Shown here piece after piece: positions 1 through 12,400 of a stretch of 64,000 nucleotides of DNA; position 1 is the stretch's first letter; each line of letters begins with the position of its first letter. The stretch comes from Portulaca oleracea (taxonomy: Eukaryota; Streptophyta; Magnoliopsida; Caryophyllales; Portulacaceae): NCBI GenBank assembly GCA_029582165.1, contig CM055871.1, forward strand, positions 30,579,802 through 30,643,801, in the 5' to 3' direction. Made by a program: the position numbers and the translations under genes. Below the pieces are notes generated by a model that had not been told where the DNA came from, did not search any database, and worked only from the letters and a program-made list of their open reading frames with translations.

Positions 1-27
1 CTTCACTTTACACATACCAACATACAT

Positions 28-236
28 AAATTTCTTGGAGCATGGGGTGCCGGGCCCCGGCACCCCCCCCTCTAGCTCCGCCAATGCAAAAACCCCAAAA
101 TTTTTATTTAAACCAATTTATATGAATCCTCATTCATAATTTATTGTTCCCAACATGAGGTCAATTGGGCACGATTGGTAAGTGGTATTCAATAGTTTAC
201 TGCATACATACACACCCCCTATGCTCCAGGAAGTTT
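28..236. repeat. Foldback sequence with an inner GC-rich palindrome
   Basis: AAATTTCTTGGAGCATGGGG (28-47) is inverted at 216-236 (CCCCTATGCTCCAGGAAG). Positions 44-66 form an 11+1+11 palindrome with arms GGGGTGCCGGG and CCCGGCACCCC. The segment is followed by TAGCTCCGCC. Probably a MITE or a transposon end; its family is not known. Confidence 0.45.
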
Positions 237-986
237 ATATATAGTAACCCGTGTAAAGATTTGTATGATTAATCTCTTAGCTAAATGGTAGCTGCTTTGG
301 AAGAAGGATATGTTGTATCCTTTGGTCTCTAGTTTAAACTTTAGTGTAGGCTCAATTTTAGTTCCTTTGACTTTGGTAGCAATTTTCGTGTTTAAAAAGT
401 TGTCTCAGTTTGCTTATTCATTTATTTAACTTTCTATTATTTTCTTTCTTTTAATTTTTTTATAATTTTATTCACCCTTTGTATGAATTATAATATTTAA
501 TTCATCTTTATTTCCTACGTATGTTTTTTTTATCTCACTTTATACTATATATATGAAGTACTAAAATTATAAATATTTTCATATATTTTATAGATACATA
601 GTTTTAGAAGCTTATGTTTTCTTATTCTTTTTATCTTTATATTTCAGTACGAACTCTTTTAAAAAATGTTTTTTTAGGTCTGCCAGAGAAAATCTCTTCA
701 CACATTCCCGTGCATAGAGAAGACTGCCTACATCTAAATCTTTCTAAACCTCAGTTTAGATAGACTTTCTATAGTATATTGTCGTTGTTCTACATTGTCG
801 TTGTTCTATACTTCATTGTGGGATTAAAAATTAATAAGTATTTTTTCTACTAGATTGAACGTGAAAGACCATAAAAGAGTTTGGATAAAACTTCAATAAA
901 CAAGTAAAAATAAATAATTTGAAAATTAAATCTACTATAAAATTAACAAGAATACTAATAAACCGGTCCCCCTGATAAATATTTTC

Positions 987-1001
987 TGGCTCCGCCCCTG
1001 T
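987..1001. repeat. hAT-type terminal repeat-like sequence
   Basis: CTGGCTCCGCCCCTG resembles the right end of plant hAT elements (complement CAGGGGCGGAGCCAG). I could not find a matching left end or target duplication in the window, so the rest may lie to the left or be lost. Confidence 0.35.
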
Positions 1002-1334
1002 ACATACATCGATCATACTTAGCTAAATCCTCTTCCATCATCTAATATTATATTATTTTTATGTTTTGCATAAAAGTATTTCCAATGGTCACCTAGCTAA
1101 GTGCCCAATCAACAATATCTGCTGAAAAGATATACTTCTCTTTGGATACAACTCATTACCCAATAAATTATTACATTTCAACATCAATTTTGCCTCTTTC
1201 ATTAAAAAACACTCTAACCAGCCATCCAAATTTGAATACCTTTTTTAATTTGAGTCAAAGGTGTTGTCTTGGCATCAATTTTCCCCCTCCATTTCATATT
1301 AATTGTTTTTAATGTTTTACAAAAAATTTTAATA

Positions 1335-1376
<42 letters not shown>

Positions 1377-1381
<5 letters not shown>

Positions 1382-1865
1382 TGGATTCTAATAATTCAGA
1401 CTTTTACGAATTGGAAATAATAATCTCTACTATCAATTTGGATTTTAGTGGTAAAAAAAAATTGGATTGTATTGGGACATCATCGAGAGTATACCCTAAA
1501 TATCATAGATTTTGTATTGCATTTTTCAAAGCTTAGTATAACACTTTACCATGATTTTTAATGAATTTACAGTACTTCTCCCAATTTTTTCAATTTTTTA
1601 ACGATTTTTTAACTTTTATTCCTTTTAAAAAATCATAATAATTGCTCGGAGTCTCAAAAAAATAATTTAAAAATTATTTTAGTAACTACAACTCATTATC
1701 TTTTTGGGGGCAGGATCAAAAAAACAAAAACAATATGGGGTAGGAATGAAAAAACTGAAAAGAATATGGAGGTGGACAATCCAATTTCATTTTTTTTGGA
1801 TCATCAGAATCTAAATTGATAGTAAAAATTATTGTTGTCCAATTCGTAAAAGTCGAGATTACTAG

Positions 1866-1868
<3 letters not shown>
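1377..1868. mobile_element. Foldback MITE between two TA microsatellites
   Basis: The left arm (1377-1449) and the right arm (1807-1868) are inverted copies; both contain CTTTTACGAATTGG or its complement and CTACTATCAATTTGG-like sequence. (TA)n tracts at 1336-1376 and 1869-1903 border it exactly, consistent with insertion into a TA repeat. Non-coding. Confidence 0.6.
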
Positions 1869-1905
<37 letters not shown>

Positions 1906-2306
1906 TCTTATGATAAGAATTATTATTATAAATACAATGATAATACTTTTATACATATAATAGACAATTGTATATATTAAAAAATTAATGAGATAAGTGA
2001 TTAATTAATAAGGAACAATGGGAGTAATTAAATACTTAACCATTGGTGTGTTTCTTAATATGTGTCATTTCTATTAATTTCTTGTGCATTGACTTTAATA
2101 TACAACTTTAGTGTACAATTTCTAACATAATATACTCCAAAATATTATATAAATTAAATATATTCATAAGAAATTATTTTTCTCAACAAACTTAATAATG
2201 ATGTTAACTTTGCATTTAAAATTATTATATTATATATATTAAATTGACAGTTGAAATTTACAAAATTTTATTTAAGATGCCCCATACCTACTATAGGGAT
2301 GAAGTG

Positions 2307-2317
2307 TATATTTATAG
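2307..2317 (+). promoter_or_regulatory. Possible TATA box of the UGT gene
   Basis: TATATTTATAG lies 61-71 nt before the UGT start codon. It is followed by a pyrimidine-rich stretch and CAA/TCA-rich leader typical of plant 5' UTRs. Position and context support it, but the whole region is AT-rich, so chance matches are common. Confidence 0.4.
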
Positions 2318-2377
2318 AATCTTATATCTTCTTCCTTTCTTACATACATCTCAATCATTTCAACATCATCACCACAT

Positions 2378-3796
2378 ATGGAAACCCAAAGTTCTCTCAA
2401 GGTAGTGGTGCTCCCATGGCTAGCAATGGGGCACTTGATACCCTTCTTAGAGCTCTCCAAGTGCTTAGCAATCAAGGGTATGAAAGTATATTTCATCACA
2501 ACCCCTAAAAATGTTGGTAGACTTCCCAAAATACCCCTACACTTATCCTCTAAGTTAAATGTGATTAGTGTTCCTTTGCCTCACCTTGATGGTGTCCCTA
2601 ATGAAGTAGAGTCCTCCATGGATGTGCCACCCACCATGCAACCCAAGTTGAAGATGCGGTTCGATCTCCTTAAAGATCGAACCGCTGCTCTCCTTGAGGA
2701 GTTGACCCCTGATTGGGTCATCTACGACTTCACTTCTTACTGGATTCCTTCCCTTTCGGCTAAGATAGGGGCGTCGTGTGCCTTCGTTTCCTTGTTCAAT
2801 GCAGCAACCCTAGCATACATGGGCCCACCACGCGAGCTGGTAGGAAATTACCGTTGTACCCCTGAGGATTTCGCGGTTGTTCCTAGGTGGGTCCCTGTGG
2901 AAATGGAGTCTAAGATAAGTTATCATCTTCATGAGGTGTTGAAGTTCATGCACTCGGTGGATGGGGACATGGGTACTCCTGATACGGTGCGTTTTGGGTC
3001 TTCTGTTGAAGGGTGTGATTTTGTGGGGGTTAGGACTTGTTATGAGTTTGAATCTGAATGGGTTGACCTTGTCTACCAGTTGTATGGAAAAAAGGTGATT
3101 CCCCTTGGATTTCTCTTCCCAAATTTGGATGAATTTGAAGAAGAAGAAGAAGATGATGGTGATGAGAAATGGGTTTTGATTCAAAAATGGTTGGATAAAC
3201 AAGAGAAAGACTCGGTTCTATATGTAGCGTTAGGGAGCGAGTCACCCCCGAGTCAAGTAGAACTCACCGAGTTGGCTCGTGGGTTGGAGCATTCCAACCT
3301 GCCATTTTTATTGGTCCTACGGGACCTGCCAGGGTCAACACGGTCCGTGTTAGATATGCTCCCAAATGGGTTCCTAGTGAGGGTATCCAACCGGGGCCTG
3401 GTCCACTCAGGGTGGGCCCCACAAGTAAGGATACTGAATCATGAGTCAATCCGAGGGTTTTTGACTCATTGTGGGTGGAACTCAGTGGTTGAGGGGCTCG
3501 CATTGGGGCGGGTGTTGGTGTTGTTGCCACTAATGAACGACCAAGGGCTCGTGGCCAGGTTGGTCGCGGGCAAAGGGGTTGGGGTCGAGGTGGCCCGTGA
3601 TGAGCCGAGTGGCTCGTTGAGGTGGGAGTCCATCACCAAGGCAATCAAGTTGGCAATGGTGGACAAAGAGGGGGAACAAATTAGGGCTAATGCAAGCAAA
3701 ATGAAAGGTGTTTTGGGGAACAAGGATTTGAACAATCGATATATGGAGGAGTTTATCGGATGTCTCCAAAACAAGAAGAAACCAAGTGGTGAATAA
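2378..3796 (+). CDS. Family-1 UDP-glycosyltransferase, UGT91/group A-like, intronless
   Basis: This is a complete 472-aa ORF with no intron. The protein should move a sugar from a UDP-sugar to a small acceptor in the cytosol. The plant secondary product glycosyltransferase (PSPG) box spans residues 346-389 (WAPQV...HCGWNS...NDQ) at its usual 44-residue length, with HCGWNS at 364-369. The catalytic His is H19 (GHLIPFLELSK) and the activating Asp is probably D117 (WVIYDF). The PSPG box ends NDQG and is followed by GVGVEVARDE, a form typical of UGT91/group A enzymes. That group often adds rhamnose, glucose or xylose to a sugar already on a flavonoid or triterpenoid. Residues 251-263 form a very acidic linker. 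The start was chosen because the Met lies just before the LKVVVLPWLAMGH strand and about 60 nt after a TATA-like site. The sugar donor and acceptor cannot be read from the sequence. Confidence 0.93.
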   Translation: METQSSLKVVVLPWLAMGHLIPFLELSKCLAIKGMKVYFITTPKNVGRLPKIPLHLSSKLNVISVPLPHLDGVPNEVESSMDVPPTMQPKLKMRFDLLKDRTAALLEELTPDWVIYDFTSYWIPSLSAKIGASCAFVSLFNAATLAYMGPPRELVGNYRCTPEDFAVVPRWVPVEMESKISYHLHEVLKFMHSVDGDMGTPDTVRFGSSVEGCDFVGVRTCYEFESEWVDLVYQLYGKKVIPLGFLFPNLDEFEEEEEDDGDEKWVLIQKWLDKQEKDSVLYVALGSESPPSQVELTELARGLEHSNLPFLLVLRDLPGSTRSVLDMLPNGFLVRVSNRGLVHSGWAPQVRILNHESIRGFLTHCGWNSVVEGLALGRVLVLLPLMNDQGLVARLVAGKGVGVEVARDEPSGSLRWESITKAIKLAMVDKEGEQIRANASKMKGVLGNKDLNNRYMEEFIGCLQNKKKPSGE

Positions 3797-4053
3797 TATA
3801 TAACCTATGAATCTATGATTGATATACATACATGGAGGGTGGGTTGGTTGGTTGCATTTTCACTTCAATGTATACAAGTCTATCTAGACATACCCATTGA
3901 GAATCCATTGTTTTTGGGATAGAAATGAGATCAATTTCACTTTAGATCAAATGAGCATGTTTCAATTAAAATGTGTAGGGTGAATGAACTGTTAGATAAT
4001 ATCATTATATAATATAATGACAGGTTAGATAATGTCATAATAATAATATTATT

Positions 4054-4065
4054 ATCATCATGATG

Positions 4066-4149
<84 letters not shown>
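4054..4149. repeat. ATC/CAT trinucleotide microsatellite
   Basis: About 30 units of ATC, beginning with a short dyad (ATTATCATCATGATGATCATC) and continuing without interruption to 4149. It lies about 260 nt after the UGT stop. Confidence 0.95.
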
Positions 4150-7100
4150 GAAACAAATAATATAATTGATATTGAGTCAATCTATAAAAGTTTATTAGCT
4201 TGGGGTTCAATTTGTAATGGATTTTGCTAGTTGTATTCAATGGGAGGGGCAAAATGACAAGAAGTATTGATAAGGTTGATAGAGGCAGGGCAGAATAATG
4301 AAAAGGAATTGAGGAAAAGCAACTTGGATGGGCAGTACCTGTTTGTTCATTGCTTGCATCTCTCATGTCTCTGTCTTTTTGGCATTATTACTAATAGGCA
4401 GTTTCAAGTACCCTGTGTTAAAATTTAAAACTTTATTCTTATCCGTGAGTATATATATATATTTTTTTATCTTAGGAACCTTAGCTTTATCTAAGATTTA
4501 GGTTCGGATTCGTGGATACCAGTTAGTTATAAATTTTATATTTTTTAACATATAATTTTTTTTAAAAAAAAACACTAATTTTTTGATCTAATTAAAGTTC
4601 AAATACACACCACAATATCTAATTATCATGGGCACAATACCATATTTAATTTAGTAAAGGCAATGAAAGTTGAAGAATTTTAACCTGACTTTTTTTAATA
4701 ATGTATATATTATAATAATTTTATTTATTTATTTATATTAAAATTAGGTTGCATGTTTTGGATACCTATCAGTTCCAGATTATTAGACCCGAGTACTTGA
4801 AACCTAAACCATGTCTATCAAACAAGTTTCGTTTCAGGATAATAATTAAGGAACCTTACTCTTATCTGTGCGGATAAATTCTTAAATAACGCTCACCCCT
4901 AATTACTGCTAGCTAGAAAGTAGTAGCCAATCCATGAATCATGGTACTTTAATCTCCATTTCATCTTTCACCATACTTTGTGTGTTTGCAGAGGGCGAAA
5001 ATATTTTTTCCAACTTTTTAGTGTTTGATACCAAATAATTTGTGAAAATAATTTCTAAAGAAAATTGTTTCATATTAATTTATCTAATTTAACAACAAGG
5101 AACTCGAATAAAAATTTTAAGACATTTTTGTCCAAGCCATTATAGAGTTGCATGTCCAACTTTTCGCACTACCATATTATTTAATTAAACCCTCAAAGAC
5201 AAATCAACTGAATCGAGGACAGTGTATTAGTGTGTATTTAAATATTCACCATTTTTTTTCCTCATATTTCAAACAATGTATACTCAAGATCCTAGATTTT
5301 TGGGTTTTGCATGGCCAACCTTGATTATCGGTGATCTCAAATTTTTGGCAAAGGAAAAACTATTCTGAGTTGTGTGATCTTGTCACATCTATTTTTAGCA
5401 TTTTAAGTTAGCTTATATATAAGTTAAAATTGCAACTAATCAATGAAAATAATGTTGTGAATTCTACATTTATTACCACTATTTTGTATGATACACGTTA
5501 ATTAGAATTAAGAAAATTGAAAAGAATGGAAGCTTGATTGTTGATTTCTGATTTCTTATGGTGGAGGTCCCTGCTTTCTCCTTTATTTTGGTAAGGATTT
5601 TCTTTGACAAATGACAACAAATATAACATCTGTTTCAAATTTTCGAGGTACGTAAATTCTCTTTTCTTCTTTTAGTGCATGCGTTTATTGATGTACTACT
5701 ATGAAAAAGGCATAAAACAAGATATATAATGTGTTACAGTAGTTTTTATGTTTTTTAATTCCTGCTTCAGGTATTGATAGAAAATAGCGTCAGATTTTAA
5801 CCCCTCTTGGGCCTATCCAATTCATGGGTAAATCAAATTTATCAGTTTTTATCTAAATTTATCAAAACTTATCAAAAATTACCAAAGTTAAAAAACAAAA
5901 AAATAATTTTGATATAATAGGATAAATTTGATAAAAATTACCAAAAGTTACAAAAAATTACCAAAAATTATCAAAAGTTGCCCAAATTTAACTTTTATCT
6001 AACTATTTTTTAGCCATGATTTTTACACACTGCAAATATTGAGGGAAAAAAATCTTACTCTCCATGTCTTCCTCAAATTCCGTAACTAAACCTGCATGGG
6101 TATGCTGTATGCATAGGTAGATAAACAAATATAGCTAAATTTCATATTTAGGGGGATATGTTATAATATTTAATAATACTAAAATTTATTTCTACTTTTG
6201 CTATTTTTCACATACTCAAAAAAAAATATTATGCATGAAAGGCCGAGAGAGGTTGCAGAGCACTTCCGCGAACACATTCGTTCATATGTGGGTCTAACCT
6301 GGCAAACGTGTTGTTCAATGTTCATGTGTAATACTGATGTCTACATTCAGTTTAGGTCACTTTTGGGTCACCTAGGAGTTCGTTTTAGTTGAAGATTGGG
6401 TTTAGGTCAATTTTGGTTCCAAACATGTTCCACGTTGGATATGGGTTCAAGTGACTCCAGAACTAGATCAAACAATCGAGTGAATCGGTTCGAGTTCAGG
6501 TTGGTTGAAGATCAATTCAGGATGCCATCAGGTCACCCAATTTCGGTTCTGGTATGGTTTCGGGTTTTAGTTTACTTCGGGTAAAGTCCTGTCCGATTGG
6601 GTTCTGGTTTAATTTGAGGTCATTTGGATGTGGATTTTAATCAAGTCAATGCAAATCTAGCTCAAATAAGAATGGCATTGAATAGCAGTGGGCGATATTT
6701 TTCTTCCCCCTTAACTCATATTTCAACTTCACCTGTAAATTTGAGAAGAATGAACATAAACAACATTTCAGTTTAGCCTTAATGTTTCTGCTAAATCAAT
6801 TTGTTGGGGAAAATGGATATGAAGTCATCAACCTGCTTAACAGTGATTCATCTGATAGTTAATACAATTATACAAGCAAGCAACCTGCTTTGGGCATCAA
6901 GTTTTCATCAACTTCAGTACCATATTTCTCATCCAAAAGCAGAAAATACCAAATGAAAAATGGAGGATGAATTTGAAACTGCAACATTTTAACTCATAGA
7001 GTCAGTTGATCACTATATTCATGATGAGTACACTTTACACGGGTGCAACGTAACTAGAACAGCAACAATCAGAGGCCCTATAGTTGACAAAATTCTCTTC

Positions 7101-7448
7101 CTATACAAATTTCTTTCCCTCTTTTGTGCATTCAATGTTTCATTCAAAGATATACAGAAAGGTTGGTAGACTTCAAAACTGTACCAACAAAGTCTATAGC
7201 CATTCGTTCGGTCGACTTTCGGGGTAAGCACAACGTTGCGAGAGCATCCAGCTACTAGTATGAGGAATATTTCAGATCTTGTACTCAACTTATTATTAAC
7301 TTGAAAGTCAGCAAAGTTGGCCTGAATGTCTCTCTCTCTCCTGAAGTTGTGCTATTCCTCCCCTACTTGGAAGCTATTGTCTGCCAGCCTCCCCTCCTCT
7401 TAGGTTTTCTTTGCAAACCCTGGAAGATATGGTTGTATTTCTAATTTT
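4150..7448. other. Spacer between UGT and SABRE, including the SABRE 3' flank
   Basis: No protein gene is seen. The spacer holds the MITE copy A at 5814-6026 and a GGTTTAGGTCAATTTTGG-type repetitive patch at 6350-6620. About 7000-7448 is probably the SABRE 3' UTR, because it directly follows the stop codon at 7449; no clear AATAAA was found there. Confidence 0.5.
5814..6026. mobile_element. Small MITE, copy A, degenerate and in the opposite orientation
   Basis: The left end TATCCAATTCATGGGTAAAT matches the complement of the right end of copy B. The interior repeats AATTACCAAAAGTTA and TTATCAAAA units. The right end near 6012-6026 (CATGATTTTTACA) is worn. It lies in the UGT-SABRE spacer. Confidence 0.5.
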
Positions 7449-7558
7449 CTACTCATGAAAATCCTCGTAAGGAGAGGATCCTGTTGAAGAATCACTTTCA
7501 AATATTGTGGTCTCCTTTGGAGAGGACGGGAGCGAATCCTTCTGCTGAGAAGAAGAAC
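7449..7558 (-). CDS. SAB: SABRE last exon with conserved C-terminal tail
   Basis: Exon 22 would run into a TAG at 7924-7926 if read through. Splicing from the weak donor G/GTTTGT at 7950 to the acceptor TATCAG at 7559 restores the family tail: [18 protein letters not shown], then [18 protein letters not shown] and TAG at 7449-7451. The match to the Arabidopsis tail ([13 protein letters not shown]) makes the join firm. Confidence 0.88.
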
Positions 7559-9409
7559 CTGATACGAAAACACAAATAGTCATGATTTATATCCACCATG
7601 CTAGAGTTTTGATTTGTAACCATCTGTTCAGTGTGGCAACTGCATATGAGAATGATATTCCAGAAACGTTGCGGCAATAAATGGGTTACCAAGGGAAGGG
7701 ACCAACACATCACTGATTGATATCAAAAATGAAAAAGATTGCATATCCAGTGTATTTTGTGCTACACAAATTGCATAAATCTCAAATCAAGATAAAGTTT
7801 GGTTTCATGTCCAGGCAAAAGAAGCCAAAGTGCCAAACTTTTCAGGTCAAAGATTTTGCAATCGCTTTTATGTTTCAAGGTGGAGAGAGAATGTCAGCGG
7901 TTATAAGCCGAAGAAACAATAAGCTAGATCAAAGGAGGAATGGACAAACCTTTCTGGCCTCTCGAGCGGAACTTTTTGGTATGGCGCCTGATGAGCTTCT
8001 TTGCTTTAGTTATTGTTAGTTGCCTTGCGAAAGGTGAGAACTCAACATCACTGTCACTCCACTCACCATTATACTCGGTGTCACCTTCACCCCTCATAGT
8101 GCGAAGAACAAATGCTTTGGCCTTGCGACGCTGAGTATTGAACAAGCCCCTTATGGAGGTGACAAAACCATCACCAGCTCCATCTCCAGGTCGCTTAAGA
8201 AATGCAACCGGGTACTGATCTGATCTGCCTGCTTGACCCCCATCACTGTCACTTAGGTTGAGGTCATCAGGGATTCCGTGTCCACCAACATCCCTCTGGC
8301 TTTGTGCTTTATCTTTGAACTTTTTCCCCTACACAACCAAATGCTGATATGCTCAAATTTGCTACAGACAAGTCAGACAACTGGAGCTACTGCTTTCAGT
8401 TTCAGGTATGGTTCCACAAATTAAAAGCATCCGTAACTAGAGCACCTAAATATCCTCAAGCTTTCTAACCATGCAAACCCCCCAACAATATACACATAAG
8501 AAAAGAGAAGCTTCAAAACCCAGAAAAATCTGTATTATAGCCCAAGTCAAGAAGAGCAGACTAAGGCCACGCTGGTTCTTTAAATGTAATGCATGAAAGT
8601 GCTGAGAAATGAGAATATATTTCCCATGTCAATCCAATATTTCTGCCACAAGGGATGGAACAAAAGGGGCTCAACAAGTAATAACAAAGCTGAGAACTTT
8701 CTTCTTTTACCTGCATCCCAGTGACAGATTTCAGGACTCCCCAAATTATATGCTTCTTTACTCGTGAAAAGAGTCTCCTCCAAGTTCCGGTAAATTCCAC
8801 ACGATGAAACTGATCCATCAGCAACCGTAAATCACTTACGGCAAATCTTGATCCCTCATAAGTGACCAGGAGTTCAACCTGTATGGCACAACACTGAATC
8901 TATTTACAAAGTAACAAAGCAACAAAGCATGTATATCACATAAATAACCATACCCCCCTCCCCCCCCCCCCCCCCAAAAAAAAAAAAAAAAAAAGAAAAA
9001 CCGAAATGAGGGGGGAACTCACCTGACTTATCTTTATATTGTGGAATTCCATCATCTTTCGAGGCCTTGATCTTTTGTCATCAGTAGACTTCCCTACCTT
9101 CTTTTCTTCATGAGATGCACGACCTGGCTTGATTTGTTTCTGATCTTTTGCTTTAACTTTAGAAGAATCATCCTGCTGCTCGCCCACAGGAAGTGACCCA
9201 CTTTTGGTATAAGATGCATTTGAAGCGTGCAGTTGCAACACCAATTCATTAGCCACAGACTCTGCAATATTATCTTCCCAAGTTTTGTCCAAAGACGATG
9301 TTCTCCTGAGTTCTGGTTTTGTAGTGGTGCTTACTTTGTTTTGTTTTGTTCCCTGTGCAAAAGTGTGGAGGAAAAAAAACCCATGAAGTTAATCACAGGA
9401 AAAACTTCT

Positions 9410-9467
<58 letters not shown>

Positions 9468-12400
9468 TGCATAAGGTAATGTGGGACAACCCATTTTTTA
9501 CACTTTAGCATGCCAAGTTGCCAACTAACATGTGGGCCACTGACAATTTGTTTTACTCCCTCCTTCCCAAAATATTAGTCCACTTTAATTTGTCATGAAT
9601 TTTAAGAAAACATAATGCACTTCTCTCTTTTAATGATAAGATGCCAATAATATCCTTATCTTTTACTTTCAAAAATATAATTTCAAATTTATCACCATTA
9701 TCAGTTGTCTTTTTAATTCAAAGGAAAGGTAGTTTAGGAATTTTGATTAATTAAATTAATAGTTAATACTTACCTATTTTTTTGAAAAGAGGACATTGTT
9801 TTGGGGCATCTAAAAAAAGAAATGCTGGATCAATAATTTGGGACAAAGGGAGTACTTTGTAGAAGATACGATGATAAAGACCTCAGCAGTTCTTGGCTTT
9901 TGCTTTTGCTTCCCAAGATGGAACCATTTAAACGCATGTAGCCATAAATTATGAAAAGGAATTCTCTATTGTATAGATAGCTGAAATGTAACTAAAAGTA
10001 CAACCCGAACTGAACAAGGAAAACGTGAAGAAGCAAATTCACCTGGACAGAGTCTACATGATTGCTTCCCGACGTTGAGGGTACTCCAGAGGCACTTGAC
10101 CTGGAGGAACCATCAGACTCTTTGGACATATTAGATCCAGAAGCTTCTGTAACCGAGGAAGCTTTCTTCACTCGTTTCAAACCAGCAGTAGTGGAAACCT
10201 TCCAAACTTCCTGAACGGTGCACAACATATGTCAAATTAACATACTTGATAGCATTTGTCTCTACATATTTTCTAACCAACTGAACTATATAGTGGTACC
10301 AACCTGCCGCCTCTGAGAGTCCTTTTCTTCTTCAGGAAAAAGATACTCCCACATTGTTCTGTACATTGTTTCGGTCAAATGTATTTTGAGAGGATAGATC
10401 TCTACCTACAATATGCACAAAACTATGTCAACATTACTTGCATTGCAAATGCCAGCAAAGTCAACTAGGACACAAAGAATCCCTGCAGGATCAGATGGTT
10501 TAACAACCAACCAGAAAAGACTAATGTTCGTCCACGAAATAGAGAAGCCATTCTTTTTAAAGAAAAACGTTGAGGGAGATCTTTTGCAGGATTTTAAAAA
10601 ATTCAGTAACAGGGAACTAGAAAGTTTGGAAAGATCACAAAGTCCACCAATCAAGTGTCTTCTCCCTGTCCTCTCCCCCACCAAAGAAAAAATATAGTAA
10701 GCAGAAAGAGTGGGACAGGAAAAAAAAATTTAAAACAATTAGAAGTAAAAATTATCTACTTGTCCTTGCAAGACTACTCTGGCTCTACAAAATTCATTGC
10801 ATGACCAAATAAGTTCCCATGCTTCCTGACAAGACGGACTAATTTCTTTTGGATTTTTTTTGGGGGGGGGGGGGGTGATAACCGCAGAGCACCCGCCTGG
10901 GAGAGTGAGTCAATGGTTTCAACACTGTTCGCGTTGGTCGACCCAGTTTTGCAAAGTGGGGCAGATTAAACCAGCAAGACCCAGTAGATCAGTCACCAAT
11001 CAAGGAATAATGAAAGCGCAAAGAAGTTGGAAAAGGTTACATTTTTGTTATTGTCACATTCATACGTATCCTTTCTAGAAAAGCATGTCCCCTTCCCAAG
11101 TTAACTGTTCTCAACAATTCCGTCTTAACAACACTATTATTCATATGTTTACTTTCTTATTGAATTTATTTACTGTTTTAGTGATTCAAAATTTCCACCA
11201 TTCTCACAAAGTTGGCTCACTTTCCTTATCCACTGCACCGCTACCCCTTTTTAGTTGTTTTGCTATGATTGTGTCCAGATAGAACAGACATTACCCCAAC
11301 CCTGTAATTTTCTCTCTGCTATTTAGTGCAGAAGGCCTAGCGACTCTTATACGAACTGCATAGATCACATCTGAAAGCTTAAGAGAATAATTTTTTTTTA
11401 AAAAAAAAAACACCTAAATCTGCACTAACACATCTAAAACCTTAAGGGGAGAATTATAAAAGTCTAACACCTAAATCATATACTAACCCTTATACGGGCT
11501 ACCTTATCCATGAATTGGTTGGCATCCAGAAAACACCATCCATGCTCTGGCGTCAACTGTTAAGAGTGTCTAAATTCTTAAAAAAATTTTAAAAAAAGAA
11601 TCACATACTCACCCATACCCAAACTATACCCTTCTAACCCCATTTCATGCAATAGTCTCACCCCCTGCTACGATGCCTTAAGATCTGCTTTTGTTGAAGA
11701 GCACTCCAAAGTTTTCAGTAAACCCCACCAAAAACCAAAAAGAAAGCCCGGATAGCCTTTTAAGATCCTTCTGTAACAAGCAACACCATTCTAAAGGCGG
11801 GAGCATAACAGACCTTGCGGAGGTGACAACTCTCACCTTATTAGCTTCTCCTTCCCCGTCTTCAAGTACTATTCAGGTTCTTCCACACCCTAAACCAAAA
11901 GAAGGCTATTCACAGAATGAGTCTATACCAAAATGAAGGCTATCCACAAAATCAGACATAACCAAAATGAAGCATCTGCAAAATCAGCCACCATTAGTAT
12001 GGAAGAACTAAGTTCCCCACTGCCCCAAAAGTAGTCTTGACAACAATATCTTATATACTGAAGAGAAATCTCAACTCCCTCAAAGACTGTCTCTCTCTAC
12101 ATACTCCAAAAAGTAATATGAGGAACCACTACTATTTTCTTCTTTGCTTTCTTCCCAAAATAGCCCTCCAATGCTAGAAGATCCTAACAGAATCAGGAGC
12201 AACCCATGAAAGGCCTGAGCAGCTAAGTCCCACATCCCAGAGAGTCTTTGCAAACCCAAAACAAAGCAGCAAATGATATGGTGATTCACTGTCCCTTTTA
12301 CACATAAAGAACACCTATTAGCTACGGGCTTCCCTCTTTTTGAAGATTATCACATGTCAAAATATTCCCATGAGTAGCTACCCAAACAAAGAAAGACCTC

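Larger units (their letters stand above)
1..2250. other. Left intergenic region, repeat-rich, no gene seen
   Basis: Apart from the foldback at 28-236, the hAT-like end at 987-1001 and the MITE at 1377-1868, this stretch is plain AT-rich DNA. Short ORFs have no family likeness. Confidence 0.6.

Noticed and set aside
2810..3829. Several antisense frames under the UGT gene
   Set aside because: They are shadows of the GC-richer UGT coding sequence. Codon use and conservation belong to the plus strand.
4054..4149. CRISPR-like or structured repeat array
   Set aside because: It is a simple ATC microsatellite without spacers.
6198..6584. Two adjacent short ORFs in the UGT-SABRE spacer
   Set aside because: They fall in a patch of GGTTTAGGTCAATTTTGG-like repeats and show no domain.
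7924..7949. TAG after KGLSIPPLI as the true end of SABRE
   Set aside because: A downstream exon at 7558-7449 restores the conserved family tail in frame, so the main form should splice past it.
9227..9508. Frame coding a long Thr-His repeat
   Set aside because: It is only the translation of the CA microsatellite in SABRE intron 19.
10862..11080. Possible gene or tRNA-derived SINE in SABRE intron 17 near the G-run
   Set aside because: I could not find A and B boxes in the right spacing, a tail or a readable family domain.
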